Source: Syntrophales bacterium (lineage in GTDB: Bacteria; Desulfobacterota; Desulfobaccia; Desulfobaccales; 0-14-0-80-60-11). From it: 32,738 bases of DNA. Below are positions 23,943 through 31,091 of this stretch, one piece after another. Each line of letters opens with the position of its first letter. Position 1 is the stretch's first letter. Below the pieces are notes generated by a model. That model had not been told where the DNA came from, searched no databases, and saw only the letters and a program-made list of their open reading frames with translations. Location of the stretch: assembly GCA_028688935.1 (NCBI GenBank), contig JAQTXE010000002.1, forward strand, positions 1 through 32,738, in the 5' to 3' direction. A program made the translations under genes and the position numbers.

Positions 23943-24989
23943 TCAGCAAAAGGCCAGGAAGCGGATAAAATTCTTGAGAGTGCGGCGCTCAAAGATTGCT
24001 CCCTGGGGACCTTCCTGTTTCTGGAGCAACTTTAAAGCAGCAAAAGGAGTCATCGCCAGCCGGTGGGGGCGATTGGTGGTGAGGGCGTCATAGGCGTCCA
24101 TCAACCGGAGAATCCGGGTCCAGGGGTGCTGCTGTTGCAAAAGTAAGCCTTTAGGGTAGCCCGAGCCGTCGGCGTTTTCATGATGTTCCAAAACCAACTG
24201 AATCCCTTCCGCCGGCAAGGTAGAGTAACGTTTCAATATGTGCTTCCCGATTAAGGGATGTCTTTTGGTCTCTTCCCATTCCTCCGGGGTCAGCCTCTCT
24301 GATTTATAAAGAATATCTTCGGAGATGCGGGTCATCCCCAGGTCGAACACCAGGGCCGCGGAGCCTAAGAGGCGGCTCTCCCGCTGGGGTTTCTTCAAAA
24401 AAAGCATTAATCCTACTGCCAGCAGACAAACGTTCACCGCGTGGTTGTAAAGGCTGTAATTGCGGAAAAGAATCTCCCAGAGCATCTTGGGGTAAAATTT
24501 GTCATGTTGAAATTCCTTGATAATCATATCGACCTGCTTTAAAGCCGGATCGATATGGGCCCCCAGCCGGGGAGCGGTAATGGCCTGGCGCAAGGTCAGG
24601 CTGAGGTGCTCCATCAAGACGTTGAACTTCCTTTTAGTTTGGGCCGTTTCCTGCTCCAGCAATTGCAGATGGTTGTTCAGATAAGCCAGGACGTTATCCA
24701 GGTCGGAGCAATGGAAGTAAAGACACATGATCCCTATTTTGAACAGGGGTTCCAGCCACTTGGAGTCCAGCACTTCCCCGGCATCCACATAAGGGAAAAA
24801 CTTAAACCCTGACCACTGGTTATCGCCGGCCTTAAGATAGAGGGAGAAGGTCAGGCGTTCTCCCAGCATGAGCCCCCGGAGATTCAAAGGGATATAATTG
24901 GAAATTCCGGATTTGGAGAGCGCCGGATTGCATTGGACACCCTTCAGGCCTTGGGAGAAGAGGTGTTCTCTATTCCTGGGCGCGCGCAT
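23943..24989 (-). CDS. HD-GYP-like protein, degenerate HD site (paralog 1)
   Basis: Protein of 348 aa: an N-terminal part of about 165 residues not assigned to a known domain, then an HD-GYP-type core with His183 (YNHAVNV), His244 (TKRHPLIG), His269/His270 (EHHENADGSGYPKG, with GYP 277-279) and Asp298. The central HD pair reads Phe215-Asp216 (LVFDLGMTR) instead of His-Asp, so one expected metal ligand is missing. HD-GYP proteins hydrolyse cyclic di-GMP; this one may be inactive or act as a binding protein. The TTC codon for Phe215 is two base changes from a His codon. It is paralogous to the gene at 25249, with clear similarity along the whole length. A sigma-28-like promoter lies about 40 bases upstream. 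Confidence 0.85.
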   Translation of the reverse strand: MRAPRNREHLFSQGLKGVQCNPALSKSGISNYIPLNLRGLMLGERLTFSLYLKAGDNQWSGFKFFPYVDAGEVLDSKWLEPLFKIGIMCLYFHCSDLDNVLAYLNNHLQLLEQETAQTKRKFNVLMEHLSLTLRQAITAPRLGAHIDPALKQVDMIIKEFQHDKFYPKMLWEILFRNYSLYNHAVNVCLLAVGLMLFLKKPQRESRLLGSAALVFDLGMTRISEDILYKSERLTPEEWEETKRHPLIGKHILKRYSTLPAEGIQLVLEHHENADGSGYPKGLLLQQQHPWTRILRLMDAYDALTTNRPHRLAMTPFAALKLLQKQEGPQGAIFERRTLKNFIRFLAFC

Positions 24990-25029
24990 GAACTGACACC
25001 CTTTCTAATGAAATAGTTCTCCGATATGT

Positions 25030-25057
25030 TTATCGGCATGCTTTTACGAAAACTTAA
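25030..25057 (-). promoter_or_regulatory. Sigma-28 (FliA)-like promoter for HD-GYP paralog 1
   Basis: On the minus strand TTAAGTTT (25050-25057) precedes GCCGATAA (25030-25037) by 12 bases, against the consensus TAAAGTTT-N11-GCCGATAA: 7 of 8 and 8 of 8 positions match. CCGATA/TATCGG (25021-25036) forms an inverted repeat across the -10. Confidence 0.65.
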
Positions 25058-25090
25058 AATTTCTTTGGCTCTTTTCTCTCCTGTCCCATT

Positions 25091-25184
25091 TTAATACCAA
25101 ACTGCAATCAACAGGCAGCAAACCGGGCGGATGCAAGATTCGCCCGCTACAAATAAAAGGTCCTGTGATTGCGACTTGGTATAA
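25091..25184. mobile_element. MITE-like element, second copy (shorter core)
   Basis: Imperfect terminal inverted repeats: ATACCAAACTGCAATCA on the left (from 25094) pairs with TGATTGCGACTTGGTAT on the right (25166-25182). The inside holds a single degenerate arm (25125-25150, GGGCGGATGC...GCCCGCTAC) like the right arm of the hairpin at 18906-18930. It lies in the gap between the two HD-GYP genes. No ORF is inside. Confidence 0.65.
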
Positions 25185-25248
25185 GGGGCGCCGGAGATAC
25201 GGGCTGGGCGTACATATGGTAACCGCGGAAGGTTAGATTTTGGGAGAG

Positions 25249-26292
25249 TTAAGGGATAGCCAAAAACCGGATGAAGTTATTCATGGTACGGAGGTCGAAG
25301 TTTTGTACGGGCATACCTGCCTGTTTCTGGAGGGACTTCAACGCCGCAAAGGGCGCTATGGACTTCTTCCCTGGACGATGACCGGTGAGAGAATCAAATT
25401 CGTCCACCAGACGGACGATCCGGGTCCAGGGATGTTGTTTGCTCAAGGGAAGTCCCTGGGGATAACCTGAACCGTCGGCGTTTTCGTGGTGCTCTTGCAC
25501 CAGTTGCAGGACCTCCGAGGGCAGGACATCGCATTCCTTCAGCATCTGATAACCGACAAGAGGATGCTTCTTCATGGTCTCCCAATCGTCCTCCTCCAGG
25601 GGTTCAGATTGATAAAGCAAATCCTCCGGCACCCGGGTCAAGCCGATGTCGTGAAAGAGGCAGGCCACTCCTAAGATAAGGCTTTCCTGTCGGGAATTAT
25701 GCATAAATAGCATCAAGGCTATCCCCAGGAGACAGACGTTCAGGGAGTGGTTATAAAGGCTGTAGTTCCGATAGAGTAATTCCCAAACCAACTTGAGGGA
25801 TTGAATGTCTCTCTGGAGCATTTGCACCAGGCGTTCCACCTGGTTTTTGGCCAGATTGATATGGCTGCCCATTTGGGGGGAATTGAAGGCCCGGTAGAGG
25901 CTGAAATTCAAATGCTCCACTATGACCAGAAACTTTTCTTTGGGTGGGTTCCCCCGTTGGAGGTCGAACAACAACAGATGGTTGTTCAGATAGGCCAATG
26001 CCAGTTCCAGGTCCCGGCGGCGAAAATAGAAACGGTCGATCCCTAATCTTTCCAGGATCTCCACCCAGGAGGTCTCCAGAACCTCTTCCGCCTCCAGGAA
26101 AGGTAAGAAAGTGATTCCTTCTTGTTCGTTGGTGCTTACTTTCAGGTAAAGGTTAAATGAGATTTTCTCACCCACCATCAGGGCTTGGAGATATATGGGC
26201 AAAAAAGAGGCGGTATCAGTGGCGCTGAAATTACGCTTCAGGACTTTCAGTTGGTTGGCGAACAATTGTTTTCGGGTGGTCTGCACATCCAT
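25249..26292 (-). CDS. HD-GYP-domain protein, probable c-di-GMP phosphodiesterase (paralog 2)
   Basis: Protein of 347 aa with the same layout as the neighbouring paralog: an unassigned N-terminal region of about 165 residues, then an HD-GYP core in which the ligands look complete: His182 (YNHSLNV), His214-Asp215 (LFHDIGLTR), His243 (MKKHPLVG), His268/His269 (EHHENADGSGYPQG) and Asp298. The Lys usual after HDIG is Thr here. It is therefore the likely active enzyme of the pair, lowering c-di-GMP and favouring motility. No receiver or PAS domain is recognisable, so the signal would enter through the N-terminal region. A sigma-28-like promoter lies 52 bases upstream of the ATG at 26292. Confidence 0.88.
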   Translation of the reverse strand: MDVQTTRKQLFANQLKVLKRNFSATDTASFLPIYLQALMVGEKISFNLYLKVSTNEQEGITFLPFLEAEEVLETSWVEILERLGIDRFYFRRRDLELALAYLNNHLLLFDLQRGNPPKEKFLVIVEHLNFSLYRAFNSPQMGSHINLAKNQVERLVQMLQRDIQSLKLVWELLYRNYSLYNHSLNVCLLGIALMLFMHNSRQESLILGVACLFHDIGLTRVPEDLLYQSEPLEEDDWETMKKHPLVGYQMLKECDVLPSEVLQLVQEHHENADGSGYPQGLPLSKQHPWTRIVRLVDEFDSLTGHRPGKKSIAPFAALKSLQKQAGMPVQNFDLRTMNNFIRFLAIP

Positions 26293-26343
26293 GCCAAAAC
26301 CGTCCTTATCCTGTTGCCTGTCCTTATGGACCCCCTTCTGTTG

Positions 26344-26370
26344 TTATCGGCACCTGACGTCAGACAGTTA
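26344..26370 (-). promoter_or_regulatory. Sigma-28 (FliA)-like promoter for HD-GYP paralog 2
   Basis: On the minus strand an exact GCCGATAA (26344-26351) lies 15 bases after TAAC (26367-26370); the extended -35 match is only 4 of 8. The spacer contains the palindrome CTGACGTCAG (26354-26363), a possible operator. The remaining gap to ilvE (26371-26534) shows nothing else. Confidence 0.5.
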
Positions 26371-26534
26371 AACCCGACGATGATTTTCCCGGCCTCAGCC
26401 CCAGCAGTATGGAATGGAGAGAAGTCTTGACGAACTTTCAAGCTGCTGCACAGCGGGAGCCAGTACCCGGCTCCCAGCATGCCTCCCCAAGGTCTGGTAG
26501 TGGCTTGCTGCTGGAAAGAAAAGCAAATCGAGGT

Positions 26535-27452
26535 TCAGATGTAGGTCAGCCAGCTTTGATAACGGGTGTCTTCCCCTTTCACCACCGCGAAAAACGCAGC
26601 CTGGAGTTTCTCAGTGATGGGGCCGGGTTTGCCGGAGCCGATGGCGCGTCCGTCCACTTCCCTTAAGGGGGTGACTTCTGCGGCCGTGCCGGTGAGGAAG
26701 GCTTCGTCGGCCAGGTAGAGCTCATCCCGGGAGAAGAGATCTTCTCTCACCGGAATTCCCAGGTCCCGGGCCAGGGTCAGGAGGGAGTCCCGGGTAATTC
26801 CCGGCAGAACCGCGGTCAGGGGCGGGGTTTTGAGGAGACCGTCCCGCACCACAAAGATATTCTCCCCCGAGGCCTCGGCCACGTAACCGTCCGTGTCCAG
26901 CAGGATGGCTTCATCATAGCCCAGGAGGGTAGCCTCTCGCTTGGCCATGATGGAATTGACATAGTTCCCCGTGGTTTTGGCCTTGGTCATCATCACGTTC
27001 ACGTGATGCCGGGCAAAGGAGGAAATCTTGCCGCGGATACCTTTTTTCAGCCCTTCATCCCCCAGGTAAGCTCCCCAGACCCAGCTAATGATGGCCAGAT
27101 GGATGGGATTATTTTGGGGGTGCAGACCCATGACCCCCTCTCCCACGAAGCCCAAAGGCCGGATATAGGCCTCTTTCTGCTGATTGACCCGCAGGATCTC
27201 GCAGCAGGCCGCCTTCACCTCGGCCTGGGAAACGGGCAGATCCAGTTGCATGACATGGGCGGAATCAAAAAGACGCCGGATGTGTTCTCCCAGGCGGAAG
27301 ATCGCCGTGCGGCCGTCAACGCCAAGGTAGGCCCTGATGCCTTCGAAGACCCCCAAGCCATAATGCAGGGAGTGGGTTAATAGATGGACCTGGGCTTCCT
27401 CCCAGGGGATGAATTTACCGTCCAACCAGATACTCTTCGCCTTCTCGACCAT
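26535..27452 (-). CDS. ilvE: Branched-chain amino acid aminotransferase
   Basis: Class IV (fold type IV) PLP aminotransferase of 305 aa that makes or degrades valine, leucine and isoleucine with glutamate or 2-oxoglutarate. The N-terminal segment [21 protein letters not shown] and [12 protein letters not shown] fit IlvE. The PLP lysine is Lys159 in [12 protein letters not shown] (the same number as in E. coli IlvE), and [21 protein letters not shown] is the strong family signature. GAGGGG lies upstream of the ATG, and a good sigma-70 promoter is visible at 27482-27510. It is divergent from the metallophosphoesterase gene and does not appear linked to the HD-GYP genes. Confidence 0.96.
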   Translation of the reverse strand: MVEKAKSIWLDGKFIPWEEAQVHLLTHSLHYGLGVFEGIRAYLGVDGRTAIFRLGEHIRRLFDSAHVMQLDLPVSQAEVKAACCEILRVNQQKEAYIRPLGFVGEGVMGLHPQNNPIHLAIISWVWGAYLGDEGLKKGIRGKISSFARHHVNVMMTKAKTTGNYVNSIMAKREATLLGYDEAILLDTDGYVAEASGENIFVVRDGLLKTPPLTAVLPGITRDSLLTLARDLGIPVREDLFSRDELYLADEAFLTGTAAEVTPLREVDGRAIGSGKPGPITEKLQAAFFAVVKGEDTRYQSWLTYI

Positions 27453-27481
27453 CTGCCGCCCCTCAAAGAGATTAAAACCGA

Positions 27482-27510
27482 CTTTTAACCCATCGACCCC
27501 GGGATGTCAA
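27482..27510 (-). promoter_or_regulatory. Sigma-70-type promoter for ilvE
   Basis: On the minus strand a perfect TTGACA (plus-strand 27505-27510), 17 bases, then TAAAAG (27482-27487, 4 of 6). The start site would lie about 20-25 bases before the ATG. Confidence 0.6.
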
Positions 27511-27630
27511 ACGAATTTGCACCCCGGTTTTCATTGTTTAAGGCCGGATATTCCGGTAATATGGGGTTGGTTTTAGCCAATGACATCTCGACTGTTTCAC
27601 ATTCCAAAAATTCTGGGCATTTAGTTGTAA

Positions 27631-28599
27631 ATGAAGACAATTAATAAATTTTTGCCGCCCCTGGTCATCCTCTTGGGGCTGGTGGCCTGGTTGCTGAGCG
27701 GCTCCGGGCACCTGCTCTCTGCCGGGAGCCAAACGCCTCACCACCTGGTGGTTCTGGGCGACCCCCACATCCCGGGAAAATTCCTGCCAGAGAAAGAGGC
27801 GGTGATCCGGACTATTAATTCCTGGCCCGATGTGAAGCTGGTAGTGGCGGTGGGCGATATCTGCGAGGATTTGGGGACGGAACCAGAATATGCCGCGGCC
27901 AAACAATTCTTTGGCAGACTTGCCAAACCATGGGTGCTGATTCCGGGAAATCACGACTTTATCTATGAAGATGTGAAGATGCCGGACGGCAAGAGGATAA
28001 AGGGGGCGCCATCCGCCAGACAGAAAAAATTGGCAAGATTTCAGAAAAGTTTCGGTATCCCTGCAATATATCAAAGTAAACTGGTGGATAATTATCTACT
28101 AATTTTTCTGGCTACCGATGATCGGCAATCAGACCAATTAGCCCGTATTTCCCCGAAACAATTGGCTTGGCTGCGCTCGGTACTCAAAAGCCACCGGAAA
28201 AATCCCACCATCATCTTTTTCCATGCTCCTTTGTACGGGACCTTATCCAGTTTTAGTAGTTATATTAATACCAAAGATTTTATTGCCCAACCCCAAGATG
28301 AGTTGCATGAGATTCTTCAGAACAATCCCCAGGTTTTTCTCTGGGTCAGTGGCCATACGCATGTTCCGGCAACCAATAAAGACTTCCGCTCCGCCCTTAA
28401 TTATTATGAAAACCGCGTGTACACCCTACACAATGCTGATATGAACCGCAAAACTATGTGGACTAATTCTCTTTTCCTTTTCCCTGATAAAGTAGTAATC
28501 AAGACTTACGACCATCGGCTGGGAGCCTGGTCACCCGGACTGGAGAAAACCTTGATACCGCCGCGGCTCTTGATTAGAGGCCGCCAGCTTCATCAATAA
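27631..28599 (+). CDS. Membrane-anchored or exported metallophosphoesterase
   Basis: Calcineurin-like phosphoesterase of 322 aa. A hydrophobic N-terminal segment (about residues 8-25, LPPLVILLGLVAWLL) is a signal anchor or signal peptide, placing the enzyme at or beyond the inner membrane. The metal-site motifs appear in order: GDPH, VAVGDICED, PGNHDFIYED, FFHAPLYG and SGHTHVPATN. All core ligands are present. The substrate is unknown; homologues include nucleotide, phospholipid and cell-wall phosphatases. The coding sequence is more AT-rich than its neighbours, especially from about 28020 to 28450, which may indicate separate origin. The ATG has no clear ribosome-binding site. It precedes the dehydrogenase gene by 19 bases and may share its transcript. 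Confidence 0.82.
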   Translation: MKTINKFLPPLVILLGLVAWLLSGSGHLLSAGSQTPHHLVVLGDPHIPGKFLPEKEAVIRTINSWPDVKLVVAVGDICEDLGTEPEYAAAKQFFGRLAKPWVLIPGNHDFIYEDVKMPDGKRIKGAPSARQKKLARFQKSFGIPAIYQSKLVDNYLLIFLATDDRQSDQLARISPKQLAWLRSVLKSHRKNPTIIFFHAPLYGTLSSFSSYINTKDFIAQPQDELHEILQNNPQVFLWVSGHTHVPATNKDFRSALNYYENRVYTLHNADMNRKTMWTNSLFLFPDKVVIKTYDHRLGAWSPGLEKTLIPPRLLIRGRQLHQ

Positions 28600-28618
28600 A
28601 TCAGGAAGAATAGTGATC

Positions 28619-29563
28619 ATGAGTCAACCTCTCAAAGTCGGAGTCATCGGCGTGGGCTACCTGGGCCGCTTCCACGCGGAGAAATACGCGGCTCTGCCGG
28701 ACGTGGACCTGGTGGGAGTGGCCGATCTGAATCCGGATCAGGCTGCCCAGGTGGCCGGAGCTCTAAATACCCGGGGTTTTCCCGATTACTTGCAGTTGCT
28801 GCCCCTGGTGGAGGCGGTAAGCGTGGCCGTATCCACCACGGCCCATTTTCCCGTGGTCCGGGACTGCCTGGAGCGGGGCTTACAGGTGCTGGTGGAAAAA
28901 CCCCTGGCCGTCACCGCCGCGGAAGCCGATACCCTGGTGGACTTGGCCCGGGATAAGGGCCGCCTCTTGATGGTGGGTCATTTGGAACGCTTCAATTCGG
29001 CCATGGAAGAACTCAGGGCCAAGGTGACCCGCCCCGCCTTCATTGAAAGCCACCGCCTCTCCTTTTATAAGGAACGGGGCATTGATGTGGACGTGGTCCT
29101 GGACCTGATGATCCATGACCTGGACCACGTTCTCAGCCTGGTTCCCTCTCCGGTGCAGGAAATCCGGGCCGCCGGGGTCTCCGTGCTGACCGATAAGGTC
29201 GATCTGGCCAACGTCCGCCTGGAATTCGCCGACGGCTGCATCGCCAATCTCACCGCCAGCCGCATGTCCTTTAAAAGCATGCGTAAATTCCGCCTTTTTC
29301 AACCCGACGCCTATCTCTCCGTGGACTTTGAAGCCCGGGAGCTGACCATGGCCTCCCGCCAGGAAGGGGCCCTGGGCCCGCTGCCCGGGGTGGCCCTGGA
29401 GACCAAGCGTTTCCCCCAGGAAGACGTGTTGTTCAAAGAAATCTCCAACTTTGTCGCCGCCATCCAAGGCCGGGAAGAACCCCGGGTGACCGGGGAGGAC
29501 GGCCGGGCCGCCCTCTCTTTGGCCCTGGACATCATTGGCGCCATGCGCAAGGCCAAGGTGTAA
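28619..29563 (+). CDS. Gfo/Idh/MocA-family NAD(P)-dependent dehydrogenase
   Basis: Oxidoreductase of 314 aa from the ATG at 28619 (a GTG six bases earlier is closer to AGGAAG and remains possible). The Rossmann domain begins VGVIGVGYLGRFHAEKYA; the family motif EKPLAVTAAEAD and the later HLERFNSAM and MIHDLDHVLSLV segments identify Gfo/Idh/MocA. Related genes sit beside lpxB and lpxI in many Desulfobacterota, and GnnA, the UDP-GlcNAc 3-dehydrogenase of lipid A 3-amino sugar synthesis, belongs to this family. Here lpxB is two genes downstream but no GnnB-like aminotransferase lies in the window, so a lipid A role is plausible, not shown. Confidence 0.85.
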   Translation: MSQPLKVGVIGVGYLGRFHAEKYAALPDVDLVGVADLNPDQAAQVAGALNTRGFPDYLQLLPLVEAVSVAVSTTAHFPVVRDCLERGLQVLVEKPLAVTAAEADTLVDLARDKGRLLMVGHLERFNSAMEELRAKVTRPAFIESHRLSFYKERGIDVDVVLDLMIHDLDHVLSLVPSPVQEIRAAGVSVLTDKVDLANVRLEFADGCIANLTASRMSFKSMRKFRLFQPDAYLSVDFEARELTMASRQEGALGPLPGVALETKRFPQEDVLFKEISNFVAAIQGREEPRVTGEDGRAALSLALDIIGAMRKAKV

Positions 29564-29620
29564 ACGCAAGTCTAACCGGAGCCGGCCGCTAAAGAAGATC
29601 GCTCCCTCCAGAGCAAAAAA

Positions 29621-31069
29621 ATGATAAGAATCACCATTATTTTTGCAGCAGCCTACTGGTTCATCGAGTCGGCCATAGATGCCCTTCTTTTTAACCGGGG
29701 TACTCTGCTGGAGATGATCTTTACCGCGGATCCCTACGAATATTTTGTCCGCCTTACCGGCGCGGGATTTATTGTCACCATCGGCATGTTAGCCCAATAC
29801 ATGCTTAAGCGTATCCAGGGGAGTGAAGAGCAGTTACGACGCTTCCGGCATCAGAATGAACTGATTTTAGAGAGTGCGGGCGAAGGGATCTTAGGTATCG
29901 ATCAGGAAGGGAAAATAACCTTCATCAATCCCGCGGCCGCGGCCATGAGCGGGTTTACCCCGGCGGAACTGGCCGGGCAAAGCTTTCATGACTTGCTTCA
30001 TTATTCCTACCCTGACGGCTCTCCCCTCCCCCTGGAGGATTGTCCGGTTTTCAATTCCCTCAGAGAAGGGAAAATTCAGCGCCAGTCCCATGATGTCTTC
30101 TGGACCAAAGAAGGGAAAAGTATTTGGGTGGAGTATAGCATCACCCCCATTATCGAGAACCGGAAGATAACCGGCGCAGTGGTGGTCTTTACGGACATCT
30201 CCGCCCGCAAACAGGCGGAGGAGGAATTGCTGCGCCACCGGGAGCACCTGGAAAATTTGGTGGCGGCGCGCACCGGAGAGCTGACCAGGACCAATGAGCA
30301 GATGCGGGAAGAGATTGAAGAACGCACCAGGGCGGAGAAGGCCCTGGTGGAATCGGAGAAAAAACTCCGGTTCTTGACGAAGCAGCTCATGAATGTCCAG
30401 GAAAGGGAGAGGAGCCGGATCTCCGCCGAATTGCACGACGAATTGGGACAGGCGTTAATGGTCTTAAAGATGGATGTCTCTTCGCTGCAGGACAAGCTAC
30501 GGAAAGAGCAGGACCCTCTCAGGAAAGAATGTTCCCGTCTGCTGTCTGAGATCGACCATATCATTGAAAATGTCCGGCGGCTCTGTTGGGATTTGGGTCC
30601 TTATCTCATGGAAGGGCTGGGCCTGACGGCATCTTTGCAGAGTCTGATTGAAGAGACGTGCAAGAAGCATAATCTGATCTGTACCATGAAACTGGATGAG
30701 ATCGATCAGATCTTCCCTCCCGAGATCAAAACCAATATCTACCGGATCCTCCAGGAGTCTTTAACCAATATCGTCAAACATGCTACCGCCTCCCAGGTTT
30801 CCGGGACCATTAGCATAGAACGAGAAAATTTAATTATGGAAGTGGTGGATGACGGCCAGGGTTTCCAGGTGGAAGAACTGTTAGCCCGCCCCGGCCCGGA
30901 CGGGGGATTGGGGCTCACCGCCATGCAGGAGCGGGCCCGGCAAATCGGCGGCGAATTATCAATTTCCAGTCAAGCCGGGCAGGGAACCGTGATTAAGCTG
31001 ACCCTGCCATTGCCCTCGGGTCCCGGCCCAGGAGAATCACTGTCTAAGTCTGTTAATCCCCAACCTTGA
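29621..31069 (+). CDS. PAS-domain sensor histidine kinase (HisKA_3/NarL type)
   Basis: Membrane sensor kinase of 482 aa. Two N-terminal transmembrane helices (about 3-22 and 46-62) flank a short periplasmic loop; then a PAS domain (about 78-195, ESAGEGILGIDQEGKITFINPAA), a long coiled coil (195-260), the HisKA_3 box with His272 (ISAELHDELGQALMVLK) and an ATPase domain (N-box QESLTNIVKHA, DDGQGF, GGLGLTAMQERA). The partner would be a NarL/FixJ-type regulator; none lies adjacent, so it is an orphan in this window. The stop codon TGA lies inside the heptamer array at 31062-31089, so the array defines the C-terminus (after VNPQP). The start ATG at 29621 has only a weak upstream site. Confidence 0.88.
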   Translation: MIRITIIFAAAYWFIESAIDALLFNRGTLLEMIFTADPYEYFVRLTGAGFIVTIGMLAQYMLKRIQGSEEQLRRFRHQNELILESAGEGILGIDQEGKITFINPAAAAMSGFTPAELAGQSFHDLLHYSYPDGSPLPLEDCPVFNSLREGKIQRQSHDVFWTKEGKSIWVEYSITPIIENRKITGAVVVFTDISARKQAEEELLRHREHLENLVAARTGELTRTNEQMREEIEERTRAEKALVESEKKLRFLTKQLMNVQERERSRISAELHDELGQALMVLKMDVSSLQDKLRKEQDPLRKECSRLLSEIDHIIENVRRLCWDLGPYLMEGLGLTASLQSLIEETCKKHNLICTMKLDEIDQIFPPEIKTNIYRILQESLTNIVKHATASQVSGTISIERENLIMEVVDDGQGFQVEELLARPGPDGGLGLTAMQERARQIGGELSISSQAGQGTVIKLTLPLPSGPGPGESLSKSVNPQP

Positions 31070-31089
31070 ACCTGGAACCTTGAACTTTT
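31062..31089 (+). repeat. Heptamer array, unit AACCTTG, between kinase and lpxB
   Basis: AACCTTG, AACCTGG, AACCTTG, AACTTTT. It contains the kinase stop codon (TGA, 31067-31069) and ends two bases before the lpxB ATG, leaving no room for a normal ribosome-binding site. A TTG inside it (31080) is in frame with lpxB. Confidence 0.8.
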
Positions 31090-31091
31090 CC

